Source: Duganella alba (GTDB lineage Bacteria; Pseudomonadota; Gammaproteobacteria; Burkholderiales; Burkholderiaceae_D). From it: a stretch of 64,000 nucleotides of DNA. The DNA lies in NCBI RefSeq assembly GCF_009674495.1, contig NZ_WKJN01000004.1, positions 62,001 to 126,000 on the forward strand. The letters are read 5' to 3'. Under the pieces are notes generated by a model. It saw only the letters and a list, made by a program, of their open reading frames with translations, was not told the DNA's origin and did no database searches. Every line of letters begins with the position of its first letter. Within the stretch, counting starts at the first letter, position 1. A program made the translations under genes and the position numbers. Shown piece by piece: positions 33,160-42,339 of the stretch.

Positions 33160-33197
33160 TTGACAACGTATGCGCAACCGCTATTCTTGTATACACG
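33160..33197 (+). promoter_or_regulatory. Promoter of the malonate operon with GntR-type operator
   Basis: TTGACA (33160-33165), a 16-base spacer and TATTCT (33182-33187) make a good sigma-70 promoter for the plus strand. The palindrome TGTATACA (33188-33195), within TTGTATACACG, lies directly after the -10 element, over the expected transcription start. Its core is like known FadR/FCD-subfamily operators. Binding there by the divergent GntR protein would block transcription. Confidence 0.6.
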
Positions 33198-33263
33198 AAA
33201 AAGCTTATTGCATATGGAATGCGATAACGATAATATTTCCGCACATCAACCCTTGGAGGACGT

Positions 33264-34277
33264 ATGACCGCTATCACCCGCAGGTCCGTACTAGCAGCTC
33301 TGGCAGCCAGCCCTTTGTTGTTGCAACCAGCCTGGGCGCAAACCGCGCTCAAGCTTTCCCACCAGTTCCCCGGCGGCACCATCACCGAAGGCGATTTCCG
33401 TGACCGCCTGTCCCGCATGTTTGCCGCCGAAGTGGAAAAGCGCTCCAAGGGTGCGCTGAAGTTTTCGATCTATCCCGGCTCTTCGCTGATGAAGACCAAC
33501 GCCCAGTTCTCCGCCATGCGCAAGGGCGCGCTGGACCTGTCGCTGGTGCCGCTGTCGTATGCCGGCGGCGAAGTCCCGGAAGTGAACATCGGCCTGATGC
33601 CCGGCCTGGTCACCTCCTACGAACAGGCTTACGGCTGGAAGAACGCCGAAGTGGGCAAGGAACTGTCGCGCATCCTGTACGACAAGGGCATCGTGATGGT
33701 GAGCTGGATCTGGCAAGGCGGCGGCATGGCCTCGCGCGGCAAGCCAGTGGTCGATCCGGACGACGCCAAGGGCATGAAAATCCGCGGCGGTTCGCGCGAG
33801 ATGGACATGATGCTGAAGGCCGCCGGCGCCGCCGTGGTCACGCTGCCGTCCAATGAAATCTACGCCGCCATGCAGACCGGCGCGATGGAAGGCGCACTGA
33901 CCTCCTCCACTTCGCTGATCTCGTTCCGCCTTGAGGAAGTCTCGAAAGCGCTGACCACCGCGCGCGGCGGCTCCTACTGGTTCATGCTGGAACCGCTGAT
34001 GATGTCGCGCACCGTGTTCGACAAGCTGCCGAAGGACCAGCAGCAGCTGATCCTGACCGTCGGCGCCGAACTGGAAGCCTTCGCGCTCAAATCATCGAAG
34101 GAAGATGACCAGCAAGTGGCCGTGGTCTACCAGAAAGCCAACGCCAAGGTGGTCGACATGACGCCGGCCTCGCTGCAGAAATGGCAGGCCATCGCCCGCG
34201 CCACCGCCTGGAAGGACTTCAGCGAGAAGAACGCCAGCTGCGCCAACCTGCTGAAACTGGCGGAGAAAACGCTGTGA
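33264..34277 (+). CDS. dctP: TRAP transporter substrate-binding protein (DctP), likely for malonate
   Basis: Protein of 337 residues. A signal peptide ITRRSVLAALAASPLLLQPAWA carries a twin Arg. The DctP fold is shown by LKLSHQFPGGTITEGDFR, FSIYPGSSLMKTNAQFSAMRKGALDLSLVPLSY, GMKIRGGSREMDMMLKAAGA and NEIYAAMQTGAMEGALTSS with the ligand-binding Arg in KIRGG. TTGGAGG lies before ATG 33264. As first gene of the operon with malonate decarboxylase, malonate is the likely ligand; related MatPQM/DctPQM systems transport malonate. Confidence 0.9.
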   Translation: MTAITRRSVLAALAASPLLLQPAWAQTALKLSHQFPGGTITEGDFRDRLSRMFAAEVEKRSKGALKFSIYPGSSLMKTNAQFSAMRKGALDLSLVPLSYAGGEVPEVNIGLMPGLVTSYEQAYGWKNAEVGKELSRILYDKGIVMVSWIWQGGGMASRGKPVVDPDDAKGMKIRGGSREMDMMLKAAGAAVVTLPSNEIYAAMQTGAMEGALTSSTSLISFRLEEVSKALTTARGGSYWFMLEPLMMSRTVFDKLPKDQQQLILTVGAELEAFALKSSKEDDQQVAVVYQKANAKVVDMTPASLQKWQAIARATAWKDFSEKNASCANLLKLAEKTL

Positions 34278-34837
34278 GCCACGGCGTAGACATCGCGCCG
34301 TCGCGCGGTCCTGCGCCGCCGGACAACGCCGTCATCGCGGCGCTGACGGCGGCACTGGACAAGCTGAATCGCTTGCTGATGACGCTGTCCATGATCGCAC
34401 TGGTGCTGACCGCGCTGGTGCTGACCTACTCGGTGGTGTCGCGCTACTTCTTCAGCGCGCCCACCGACTGGCAGGACGAGGCCTCGGTATTCATGCTGGT
34501 CGGCGTCACCTTCTTCACCACCGCCTATGTGCAGTTCCATCGCGGCCATATCGGCATCGAAGCGGTGGCGGGCCTGCTGCCGCGCCGCGTGAATGCGGTG
34601 CGGCTGTTCGTGGTGGACCTGGCGTCGACGCTGTTCTGCGCCTTCTTCACCTGGAAATCGTGGATGCTGTTCCACGAAGCCTGGGTGGATGGACAGACCA
34701 CCTCCTCCACCTTCGCGCCGCCGCTGTGGATTCCGTACTCGATGATGGCCGCCGGCATGACGCTGCTGACGCTGCAACTGCTGCTGCAAACGCTGGCCCG
34801 CATGACCAACAAACCTGCATCGGAGCGCGCAGCATGA
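34274..34837 (+). CDS. dctQ: TRAP transporter small membrane subunit (DctQ)
   Basis: Protein of 187 residues with four membrane helices and the DctQ signature RYFFSAPTDWQDEASVFMLVGVTFF. It starts with GTG 34274, overlapping the TGA of dctP by four bases. DctQ pairs with DctM in the inner membrane and drives sodium-coupled uptake. Confidence 0.9.
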   Translation: MSHGVDIAPSRGPAPPDNAVIAALTAALDKLNRLLMTLSMIALVLTALVLTYSVVSRYFFSAPTDWQDEASVFMLVGVTFFTTAYVQFHRGHIGIEAVAGLLPRRVNAVRLFVVDLASTLFCAFFTWKSWMLFHEAWVDGQTTSSTFAPPLWIPYSMMAAGMTLLTLQLLLQTLARMTNKPASERAA

Positions 34838-36183
34838 GTGACCTGACCCTGGGCGCGCTGTATGGCGCCGTCACGCTGGTGGTGATGTTCTCCGGGATGC
34901 CGATCGCATTCGCGCTGGGCATCGTGGCCACCGGCTTTATGTACTTCTTCATGCCGCCGTCCTCGCTGGACACGGTCACGCAGAACGTCTACGAAGAGAT
35001 GGCGTCGATCACGCTGCTGTCGATTCCCCTGTTTATCCTGAAGGGCGCGGCCATCGGCAAATCACCGGCGGGCCGGGACTTGTACTCCGCCATCCACACG
35101 TGGATGCACAAGATCCCCGGTGGCCTCGGCATCGCCAACGTATTTGCCTGCGCGCTGTTCGCGGCCATGGCCGGCTCCTCGCCTGCCACCTGCTCGGCCA
35201 TCGGCTCGGCCGGCATTCCGGAGATGCGCAAGCGCGGCTACTCACCGGGCTTCGCGGCCGGCATCATCGCCGCCGGCGGCACGCTGGGCATTCTGCTGCC
35301 GCCGTCGATCACCATGATCCTGTACGCCGTCGCCGCCGAGCAGTCGCTGGGCCGCCTGTTCCTGGCCGGGATAGGCCCCGGCATCCTGCTGGTGGTGCTG
35401 TTTGCCGGCTACGCCGTCTACCGCGCCCGCAAGGAATACCGCATGGCGCTGGAGATCTACGAAAAAGGCGGCGAGAAATCGGCCTACCTGGAAGACGAGC
35501 ATTTCACCCTGAAGGAAAAAGTGGAAATGCTGCCGCGCGTGCTGCCGTTCATCGTGCTGCTGATCGGCGTGATGGTGGCGCTGTACGGCGGCTTCGCCAC
35601 CCCATCGGAAACGGCGGGCCTGGGCGCGCTGCTGGCGTTGGCGCTGCTGGCCGTGATCTACGGCGTGTGGAAGCCGAAAGACCTGTCGCCTATCCTGGGC
35701 TCGTCGATCAAGGAATCGACCATGCTGCTGCTGATCATCGGCATGTCGCTGCTGTATTCCTACGTGATGAGCTACCTGCATATCAGCCAGTCGGCCGCCG
35801 CGTGGGTGGTCAGCCTGCACCTGTCGAAATGGGTGCTGCTGGCGGTGATCCTGTGCATGGTGATCGTGTTCGGCTTCTTCCTGCCGCCGGTGTCGATCAT
35901 CCTGATGACGGCGCCGATCATCCTGCCGCCGCTGCGCGAGGCCGGTTTCGATCTGATCTGGTTCGGCATCGTCATGACGGTGGTGATGGAGATGGGCCTG
36001 ATCCATCCGCCGGTGGGACTGAATATATTCGTCATCAAGAACATCGCGCCGGACATTCCTTTGAAGGATGTGATCTGGGGCGTGTTCCCCTTCCTGTTGC
36101 TGATGGTGCTGGCGGTGCTGCTGCTGTGCGTCTTCCCATCGATCGCAACCGGCCTGCCTGACATGATTATGGGAGCAAAATAA
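34834..36183 (+). CDS. dctM: TRAP transporter large membrane subunit (DctM)
   Basis: Protein of 449 residues with about 12 membrane segments. DctM signs are SGMPIAFALGIVATGFMYFF, FACALFAAMAGSSPATCSAIGSAGIPEM, GTLGILLPPSITMILYAV and MGLIHPPVGLNIFVIK. ATG 34834 overlaps the TGA of dctQ. It replaces the MdcF/MdcLM carriers found in other mdc operons. There is a one-base gap to mdcA. Confidence 0.93.
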   Translation: MSDLTLGALYGAVTLVVMFSGMPIAFALGIVATGFMYFFMPPSSLDTVTQNVYEEMASITLLSIPLFILKGAAIGKSPAGRDLYSAIHTWMHKIPGGLGIANVFACALFAAMAGSSPATCSAIGSAGIPEMRKRGYSPGFAAGIIAAGGTLGILLPPSITMILYAVAAEQSLGRLFLAGIGPGILLVVLFAGYAVYRARKEYRMALEIYEKGGEKSAYLEDEHFTLKEKVEMLPRVLPFIVLLIGVMVALYGGFATPSETAGLGALLALALLAVIYGVWKPKDLSPILGSSIKESTMLLLIIGMSLLYSYVMSYLHISQSAAAWVVSLHLSKWVLLAVILCMVIVFGFFLPPVSIILMTAPIILPPLREAGFDLIWFGIVMTVVMEMGLIHPPVGLNIFVIKNIAPDIPLKDVIWGVFPFLLLMVLAVLLLCVFPSIATGLPDMIMGAK

Positions 36184-36184
36184 A

Positions 36185-37837
36185 ATGTCCTGGAACACCT
36201 TGCAGCAAAATCGCGAAGCGCGATTGCAGCGCGCCCGTACGGCGTTGGGCAATGAACTGGATGGCAAAAGCCTGCCGTCCGCGCGCATCGCCGATCTGCT
36301 GCATGCGGTCATCGAATGCGGCGACCGCGTTTGCCTCGAAGGCAATAACCAGAAGCAGGCCGATTTTCTCGGCCATGCGCTGGCCCATTTGAATCCGGAG
36401 CGCGTCAACGACCTGCACATGCTGCAGTCGGTGCTGGCGCTGCCGGAGCATCTGGATGTCTTCGAGCGCGGCGTCGCTTCGCGGCTGGATTTTTCGTTCT
36501 CCGGTCCGCAGGCGGCGCGCGTGGCGCGGCTGGCGTCGGCCGGCAAGCTGAATATCGGCGCCATTCACACCTATCTGGAACTGTTCAGCCGCTACTTCAT
36601 CGACCTGCCGCCGCGTGTGTGCCTGATCGCGGCGGAAGCGGCGGACCGCGACGGCAACCTGTACACCGGGCCGAATACCGAGGATACGCCGGCCATCGTG
36701 GAAGCGACGGCGTTCAAGCAAGGCATCGTCATCGTCCAGGTGAACAAGATCGTGGACAAGGTGCCGCGCGTGGACGTGCCGGGCGACTGGGTGGACTTCG
36801 TCGTGCAGTCGCCGCGTCCTTATTACATCGAACCGCTGTTCACGCGCGATCCGGCGCAGATCTCGGAAATCCAGGTGCTGATGGCGATGATGGCCATCAA
36901 GGGCATCTACGCCGAATACGAGGTGCAGCGGCTTAACCATGGCATCGGCTTCGACACCGCCGCCATCGAGCTGCTGCTGCCGACCTATGCGGAGTCGCTT
37001 GGCCTGCGCGGCAAGATCGGCAAGCACTGGGCGCTGAATCCGCACCCGGCGCTGATACCGGCGATTGAAGCGGGCTTCGTCACCTCCATCCATTCCTTCG
37101 GTTCGGAACTGGGCATGGAAGAATACATCCATGCGCGGCCGGACGTGTTTGCGATCGGCCCGGACGGCACCATGCGCAGCAACCGCGCGATGTGCCAGGC
37201 TGCAGGTCACTATGCCTGCGACATGTTTATCGGCTCGACCTTGCAGATCGATTTGCAGGGCAACTCGTCCACCGCGACGGCGGGCCGCATTTCCGGCTTC
37301 GGCGGCGCCTCCAACATGGGTGCCGATGCGCGTGGACGGCGTCACGCCAGTCCGGCGTGGCTGAAGGCCGGCGAACAGGCACGCGCAGGCCGCAACACCA
37401 TCCCGCGCGGCCAGAAGCTGGTGGTGCAGATCGTCGAAACCTTCCGCGAGCACATGCAGCCGGCCTTCGTTGAAAAGCTGGACGCATGGGAGCTGATGGA
37501 GCAGGCCAAGATGGCCATCCCGCCGGTGATGATCTACGGCGACGACGTCACTCACATTCTGACCGAGGAAGGCATCGCCAACCTGCTGCTGTGCCGCACC
37601 GACGAGGAACGCGAGCAGGCGATACGCGGCGTGGCGGGCTACACGCCGGTGGGTCTGGGCCGCGACGCGCGCATGGTGGAAAACCTGCGCGACCGTGGCA
37701 TCATCACGCGGGCGGAAGACCTGGGCATCGACAAGCGCCTGGCCACGCGCGACCTGCTGGCCGCACGCAATATGAAAGACCTGGTGCGCGCATCGGGCGG
37801 TTTGTACAATCCGCCCAAGCGTTTCCGCAACTGGTAA
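36185..37837 (+). CDS. mdcA: Malonate decarboxylase alpha subunit (acetyl-S-ACP:malonate ACP transferase)
   Basis: Protein of 550 residues, the full family length. It has the CoA-transferase-like fold with VCLEGNNQKQADFLGHALA, RYFIDLPPRVCLIAAEAADRDGNLYTGPNTED, and a C-terminal part with QAAGHYACDMFIGSTLQIDLQGNSSTAT and FGGASNMGADARGRRH. It exchanges acetyl for malonyl on the ACP thiol, giving malonyl-S-ACP for the beta/gamma subunits. It lies 12 bases ahead of mdcC. Confidence 0.96.
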   Translation: MSWNTLQQNREARLQRARTALGNELDGKSLPSARIADLLHAVIECGDRVCLEGNNQKQADFLGHALAHLNPERVNDLHMLQSVLALPEHLDVFERGVASRLDFSFSGPQAARVARLASAGKLNIGAIHTYLELFSRYFIDLPPRVCLIAAEAADRDGNLYTGPNTEDTPAIVEATAFKQGIVIVQVNKIVDKVPRVDVPGDWVDFVVQSPRPYYIEPLFTRDPAQISEIQVLMAMMAIKGIYAEYEVQRLNHGIGFDTAAIELLLPTYAESLGLRGKIGKHWALNPHPALIPAIEAGFVTSIHSFGSELGMEEYIHARPDVFAIGPDGTMRSNRAMCQAAGHYACDMFIGSTLQIDLQGNSSTATAGRISGFGGASNMGADARGRRHASPAWLKAGEQARAGRNTIPRGQKLVVQIVETFREHMQPAFVEKLDAWELMEQAKMAIPPVMIYGDDVTHILTEEGIANLLLCRTDEEREQAIRGVAGYTPVGLGRDARMVENLRDRGIITRAEDLGIDKRLATRDLLAARNMKDLVRASGGLYNPPKRFRNW

Positions 37838-37849
37838 AGGAGCACGAAG

Positions 37850-38164
37850 ATGGAAACCTTGAACTATCGATTTGAAAACGGCACGCACCGCCTGACCGCG
37901 CCGCCGGAAGTGGTGGGCGTGGTCGGCTCCGGCAACCTGGAAGTGCTGATCGAGCCGGCGGCGCTGGATGGCGCGTGCAGCATCGAGATCACCACCGCCG
38001 CTGTCGGCTTCGGCCCGATCTGGGAAGCGGTGATGCGCGACTTCCACGCACGCTGGCTGCTGGCCGACACCCGCATCTCCATCAATGACATGGGCGCCAC
38101 GCCCGCCGTTGTCAGCCTGCGCATGGACCAGGCGGTGCAGACCATGCTGGGAGACGCGCCATGA
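37850..38164 (+). CDS. mdcC: Malonate decarboxylase acyl carrier protein (delta subunit)
   Basis: Protein of 104 residues. The motif VVGVVGSGNLEVLIEP has S27, the site where 2'-(5''-phosphoribosyl)-3'-dephospho-CoA is attached by MdcG. It carries the acetyl and malonyl groups in the complex. GGAGCACGAAG precedes ATG 37850. A 4-base overlap joins it to mdcD. Confidence 0.95.
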   Translation: METLNYRFENGTHRLTAPPEVVGVVGSGNLEVLIEPAALDGACSIEITTAAVGFGPIWEAVMRDFHARWLLADTRISINDMGATPAVVSLRMDQAVQTMLGDAP

Positions 38165-39063
38165 GCCGCGCTGTCAGCTATCAGGAAGCGACCGCGCGCG
38201 AACGCTTGCAGCATCTGTTCAACGCCGGCAGTTTCGAGGAATTCATTCCGCCGTATGAGCGCGTGACCAGCCCTCACCTGGCACAGCTGAACGCGCCGGT
38301 GGCGTTTGACGACGGCGTGGCCATCGGCCGCGCGCTGCTTGGCGACGTGCCGGTGTACGTTGCGGCGCAGGAAGGCGCCTTCATGGGCGGCGCGGTCGGC
38401 GAGGTGCACGGCGCCAAGCTGGTTGGTCTGCTGCGCAAGGCGGTGGCCGACAAGGTGGCGGCCGTGGTGTTGCTGGTGGAATCGGGCGGCGTGCGCCTGC
38501 ACGAGGCCAACGCCGGCTTGATCGCGGTGTCGGAAGTGATGCGCGCCCTGCTCGATGCGCGCGATGCCGGCGTGGCGGTGGTTGTGCTGGTGGGCGGCGC
38601 CAATGGCGCGTTCGGCGGCATGGGCATTGTAACGCGTTGCGCCAATGTGGTTGTCATGTCGGAGGAAGCGCGGCTGGCGATGTCCGGCCCCGAGGTGATC
38701 GAAACCGCCAACGGCGTCGAGGAATTCGATTCGCGCGACCGCGCGCTGGTGTGGCGCACGACCGGCGGCAAGCACCGCTATCTGCTGGGCGACTGTCAGC
38801 GCATCGTGGCCGACGACGTGGCGGCGTTCCGCGCCGCGGCGCAGGATGCGGTTGCCGCGCTGGCAGGCGGCGCGACCGGCTTGACCTTGGAAGCGCTGGA
38901 GGCCGAGCAGAAGATGCTGGAGGATCGCCTGAACAGCTTCGGCGCCCTGCACGATCCGATCGATATCTGGAGCGCGATGCGGATGGCGGATGCGGAAAAT
39001 ATTCCGATGCTGGACGTGGACAGCTTTATCGCGGCGGCGGCAACGCACCGCAAGGGAGTCTGA
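38161..39063 (+). CDS. mdcD: Biotin-independent malonate decarboxylase beta subunit
   Basis: Protein of 300 residues in the carboxyltransferase/crotonase superfamily. GGAVGEVHGAKLVGLLRKAV, LLVESGGVRLHEANAGL, VVLVGGANGAFGGMGIVTRCANVVVMSEEARLAMSGPEVIE line the active site that decarboxylates malonyl-S-ACP with MdcE. Gap to mdcE is one base. Confidence 0.95.
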   Translation: MSRAVSYQEATARERLQHLFNAGSFEEFIPPYERVTSPHLAQLNAPVAFDDGVAIGRALLGDVPVYVAAQEGAFMGGAVGEVHGAKLVGLLRKAVADKVAAVVLLVESGGVRLHEANAGLIAVSEVMRALLDARDAGVAVVVLVGGANGAFGGMGIVTRCANVVVMSEEARLAMSGPEVIETANGVEEFDSRDRALVWRTTGGKHRYLLGDCQRIVADDVAAFRAAAQDAVAALAGGATGLTLEALEAEQKMLEDRLNSFGALHDPIDIWSAMRMADAENIPMLDVDSFIAAAATHRKGV

Positions 39064-39064
39064 A

Positions 39065-39781
39065 ATGGACTGGAAAAAACTGGCTGATACGCTGTTCCCG
39101 CAAGGTCACACGATCGTCGAGAAAAATGAGTTTTTGAGCGGCGGCGCGCAGGTGGAAGGACAATCTGTGGCGGTGATCGGCACCACCGGGCATACGCCGA
39201 TTGGTGTGGAGATCGCCCTGGCGCAGGCGCAGGCGATCCTGCGCACGGTGCGCGATTTCCCTGGCCGGCCGATCCTGATGCTGATCGATACGCAGGGCCA
39301 GCGCCTGCGCCATCGCGATGAGATGTTGGGCATTAACAGCTACATGGCGCACCTGGGCAAGTGCGTGGATCTGGCACGGCGCAAAGGACACAAGATTATC
39401 GGTCTGGTGTACGACCAGGCGCTCTCCGGCGGGTTTATCACCAGCGGCTTGATGGCGGATGCCTGTCACGCGCTGCCGGATGCGACCATCCGCGTGATGG
39501 GCTTGCCGGCGATGGCGCGCATCACCAAGGTGCCGGAAGAAGTGTTGACCGAGCTGGCCCAGAGCAATCCGGTGTTTGCGCCGGGGCCGGAAAATTATCT
39601 GCGCATGGGCGGTCTGGAATCGATCTGGAATGGCGATCTGGCGGAGCATTTGCGTACCGCGCTGGCGCAGCCTGTCGCGGGCGATCAGCGCAGCGCATTG
39701 GGCTTGCAGCGTGGCGGGCGTCGCTGGGCGCAGCCGGTGATCGATGCGGTACTGTCTGGCGGCCATGTTCAACGTGCATAA
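39065..39781 (+). CDS. mdcE: Biotin-independent malonate decarboxylase gamma subunit
   Basis: Protein of 238 residues, the second carboxyltransferase-like subunit: GTTGHTPIGVEIALAQAQAIL, PILMLIDTQGQRLRHRDEMLGINSYMAHLGKCV and DQALSGGFITSGLMAD with the oxyanion-hole glycine stretch. It partners MdcD. Its end overlaps mdcG by 17 bases, so coupling is likely. Confidence 0.94.
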   Translation: MDWKKLADTLFPQGHTIVEKNEFLSGGAQVEGQSVAVIGTTGHTPIGVEIALAQAQAILRTVRDFPGRPILMLIDTQGQRLRHRDEMLGINSYMAHLGKCVDLARRKGHKIIGLVYDQALSGGFITSGLMADACHALPDATIRVMGLPAMARITKVPEEVLTELAQSNPVFAPGPENYLRMGGLESIWNGDLAEHLRTALAQPVAGDQRSALGLQRGGRRWAQPVIDAVLSGGHVQRA

Positions 39782-40415
39782 AGACTTCGAGCGGCATATG
39801 CTGGTGTGGCTGACCGCAGCAGGTTGGCACGCCGCGATTGCCGCTGCGCGCGATGAACACAAGACCGCGCTGGCGCTGTGGGAGAGCCAGGACTGGCCGG
39901 TTGTCGTGCGTCGTCTGGAGGCGAATGCCGCGGCCGACGAGATTAGTCTTGGCCTGCCGCTGCCGCCACATGCGGAGACTGGCCAGAAGGTTCGGATCGG
40001 ACTGCGAGCGCGCGTCGCGGACATCTGCAAGGTGGCGCCTGCGATGGAGCTACGGTCCGCAGGAGCGCATTTTGCGGCGTTGTGCGATGAAGCCGGGCCC
40101 CTGCAATTGCGTGTATATGGTTCGCTGGCGATGCAGTCCTTGACCGGTTTGCAGTATGTGTCGCCGGCTTCGGATGTGGATGTGCTGTTTCATCCTGCCA
40201 GCCGGGATCAGTTGGCGGAAGGCGTTGCGCTGCTGGCGCGGCACGGAGAGCGCCTGCCGTTGGATGGCGAGATTGTTTTTCCCGGCGGCGCGGCGGTATC
40301 GTGGAAGGAGTGGCGGATGGCCATGGCGCATCCGGCCAAGGTGATGGTCAAGGAATTGCAGACGGTGCGCCTGGCTGATACCGCGTCGCTGCTGGCGACC
40401 CTGGAGCCGGCATGA
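39765..40415 (+). CDS. mdcG: Malonate decarboxylase holo-ACP synthase (phosphoribosyl-dephospho-CoA transferase)
   Basis: Protein of 216 residues with nucleotidyltransferase features: RVYGSLAMQSLTG and YVSPASDVDVLF, where two Asp residues bind metal. It joins the triphosphoribosyl-dephospho-CoA made by MdcB to Ser27 of MdcC. The ATG at 39765 gives the family-typical start (F-x-x-H-x-x-F-x-R-H-x-L-V-W-L); ATG 39744 is an upstream alternative. Confidence 0.9.
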   Translation: MFNVHKDFERHMLVWLTAAGWHAAIAAARDEHKTALALWESQDWPVVVRRLEANAAADEISLGLPLPPHAETGQKVRIGLRARVADICKVAPAMELRSAGAHFAALCDEAGPLQLRVYGSLAMQSLTGLQYVSPASDVDVLFHPASRDQLAEGVALLARHGERLPLDGEIVFPGGAAVSWKEWRMAMAHPAKVMVKELQTVRLADTASLLATLEPA

Positions 40416-41440
40416 TGCGCGCGGCGGCTATCCGCATGCTGGGGGTAAGCGGCGCGGCACTGAGCTCGCCTGTCACGCCAGCCACTCCGCTGGGTCGCTC
40501 GCAGAAGTTGGCGTTTGCGCGCGAGGTGGCGCGGCTGGCGGTGCGCAGCTTGCATGCGGAGTTGTGCCTGTATCCGAAGCCGGGACTGGTGTCGCCGGTG
40601 GACAATGGCAGTCATGACGATATGGATGCGGGGACGTTCATGCGCAGCCTGTTCTCGCTGCGTCACTACTTCAGAAAAATCTGTTTGGCAGGATTGAACG
40701 ATGCGCCGTTTGCACAGCTCAAGCAGTTGGGCATTGCGGCGGAGACGGCGATGCTGCAAGCGACGCGCGGCATCAACACGCATCGCGGCGCTATTTTCAG
40801 CCTCGGCCTGCTGTGCGCCACCGCCGGCCGCGCCCGCGCGCAAGGCACGCCAATGACACCCGCCGCCCTCCGCGCCGCGATGCTGATACGCTGGGGCGAA
40901 GAACTCGCCATGCACGCGGCGCCTGCCGCCAACAGCCAGGCGACCGCCAACAAAGCTGCATCAATTCCGCCGTCGCGTGACGGAACGGCGGAGGCAGCGA
41001 CAGCGCCAGCGCAGGAGGTGGTGGCGGAGCCGCTGAGTAACGGCTTGCGTGTGGCGGCGCGGTATGCGGCGAGTGGCGCGCGGGAGGAAGGCGCGTTGGG
41101 ATTGCCTTCGGTGTTCGAGGTCGGACTCCCTGCCCTGCTGGCCGCGCGGGCCCGTGGCGCCACCGTCACCGAGGAGCGCGTCGATACGCTGTATACCTTG
41201 ATGGCCCACATCAGCGACAGCAACGTCTATCACCGCGCCGGGCCGCGAGGCGCGCAGATCGTGCGCGATCATGCTGAAAGCTTTCTTGCGCAGGGCGGCA
41301 CCGCGCACGCCAGCTGGCGCGAACAGGCCATCGCCAGCCACCACATCTTCATGCAGCACCGGCTCTCGCCCGGCGGCGCGGCGGACCTGCTGGCGGCTTG
41401 CTGCCTGGTGCAATCCATCGCGGCATTGGACGACAAATGA
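40412..41440 (+). CDS. mdcB: Triphosphoribosyl-dephospho-CoA synthase, with extra low-complexity insert
   Basis: Protein of 342 residues, longer than usual MdcB/CitG (about 280-300). Core motifs are present: LCLYPKPGLVSPVDNGSHDDMD, INTHRGAIFSLGLLCATAG and SDSNVYHRAGPRGAQIV. Residues about 169-209 form an Ala/Pro/Ser-rich insertion without homology, probably a flexible loop. The enzyme makes 2'-(5''-triphosphoribosyl)-3'-dephospho-CoA from ATP and dephospho-CoA. It overlaps both neighbours by four bases. Confidence 0.9.
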   Translation: MMRAAAIRMLGVSGAALSSPVTPATPLGRSQKLAFAREVARLAVRSLHAELCLYPKPGLVSPVDNGSHDDMDAGTFMRSLFSLRHYFRKICLAGLNDAPFAQLKQLGIAAETAMLQATRGINTHRGAIFSLGLLCATAGRARAQGTPMTPAALRAAMLIRWGEELAMHAAPAANSQATANKAASIPPSRDGTAEAATAPAQEVVAEPLSNGLRVAARYAASGAREEGALGLPSVFEVGLPALLAARARGATVTEERVDTLYTLMAHISDSNVYHRAGPRGAQIVRDHAESFLAQGGTAHASWREQAIASHHIFMQHRLSPGGAADLLAACCLVQSIAALDDK

Positions 41441-42339
41441 GCCGCGCACGACTGCTGCTGCTGTGCCCCGGCCAGGGCGACCAGCACACGGACATGTTCA
41501 GCCTCGCGCGCACGAGTGATGCGGCAAGCGACCTGCTCGACCAACTCGCCGTGCGGGCCGACGGCGACATCTTCGCCAACCGTAACGCCCAGCCGCTGAT
41601 CGTGGCCGCCACGCTCGGCATGTGGGAAGCCATCCGCGACTTCGCGCCGTCGCCGGCACTGGTGGCCGGCTACAGCATCGGCGAGCTATCCGCGTACGGC
41701 GTCGCTGGCGCCATTACGCCGGCACAGGGCATCGCCCTGGCGGCACAGCGCGCGCAATTGATGGACGCGTGCCAGCAGGCCGCGCCAGGCCAGGCACTGC
41801 TCAGTATTACCGGCATAACGCTGGCAAATGCCGAAGCGCTGGCAACCGCCCACGGCTTCCACATCAGCATAGAAACGGGAGAAGACACCTGCATCGTCGG
41901 CGGCCCCGCCGCGCAGACGGAAGCGCTACAACAGGCGATTGAGGCAAGCGGCGCGCGCAGCCGCCGCCTGCCGGTCGAAGTCGCCTCGCACACGACCTAC
42001 ATGCAAAGCGCAGTAACGCCATTCGAAGACGCGCTGCGCGCCACACCATTCCAGCCCATGCAGGCGCCGGTGCTGGCCGGCGTGGATGCAACGACAGTCG
42101 AAGACAAGCCGCGCGCCATCGACACCCTCTCGCGCCAACTGGCCGAAAAAATCCGCTGGCTCGGCTGCATGGACGCCGCCGCCGAAGCCGGCATCACCGT
42201 GGCGCTGGAACTCGGCCCCGGCGCCGCCCTCTCCCGCATGCTGCAAAACCGCCATCCGCACATTGCCACCCGTTCGGTGGCCGATTTCCGCACGCTGGAT
42301 GGCATCCGCAAATGGCTGGACCGCGCAACCGAAGACTGA
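41437..42339 (+). CDS. mdcH: Malonyl-CoA:ACP transacylase of malonate decarboxylase
   Basis: Protein of 300 residues with the FabD fold: LLCPGQGDQHTDMF at the start, nucleophile S80 in GYSIGELSAYG, and the SHTTYMQSAVTPFEDAL segment with catalytic His. It loads malonyl onto the MdcC prosthetic group to start the cycle. It ends the operon; its stop abuts that of the convergent trxC. Confidence 0.93.
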   Translation: MSRARLLLLCPGQGDQHTDMFSLARTSDAASDLLDQLAVRADGDIFANRNAQPLIVAATLGMWEAIRDFAPSPALVAGYSIGELSAYGVAGAITPAQGIALAAQRAQLMDACQQAAPGQALLSITGITLANAEALATAHGFHISIETGEDTCIVGGPAAQTEALQQAIEASGARSRRLPVEVASHTTYMQSAVTPFEDALRATPFQPMQAPVLAGVDATTVEDKPRAIDTLSRQLAEKIRWLGCMDAAAEAGITVALELGPGAALSRMLQNRHPHIATRSVADFRTLDGIRKWLDRATED

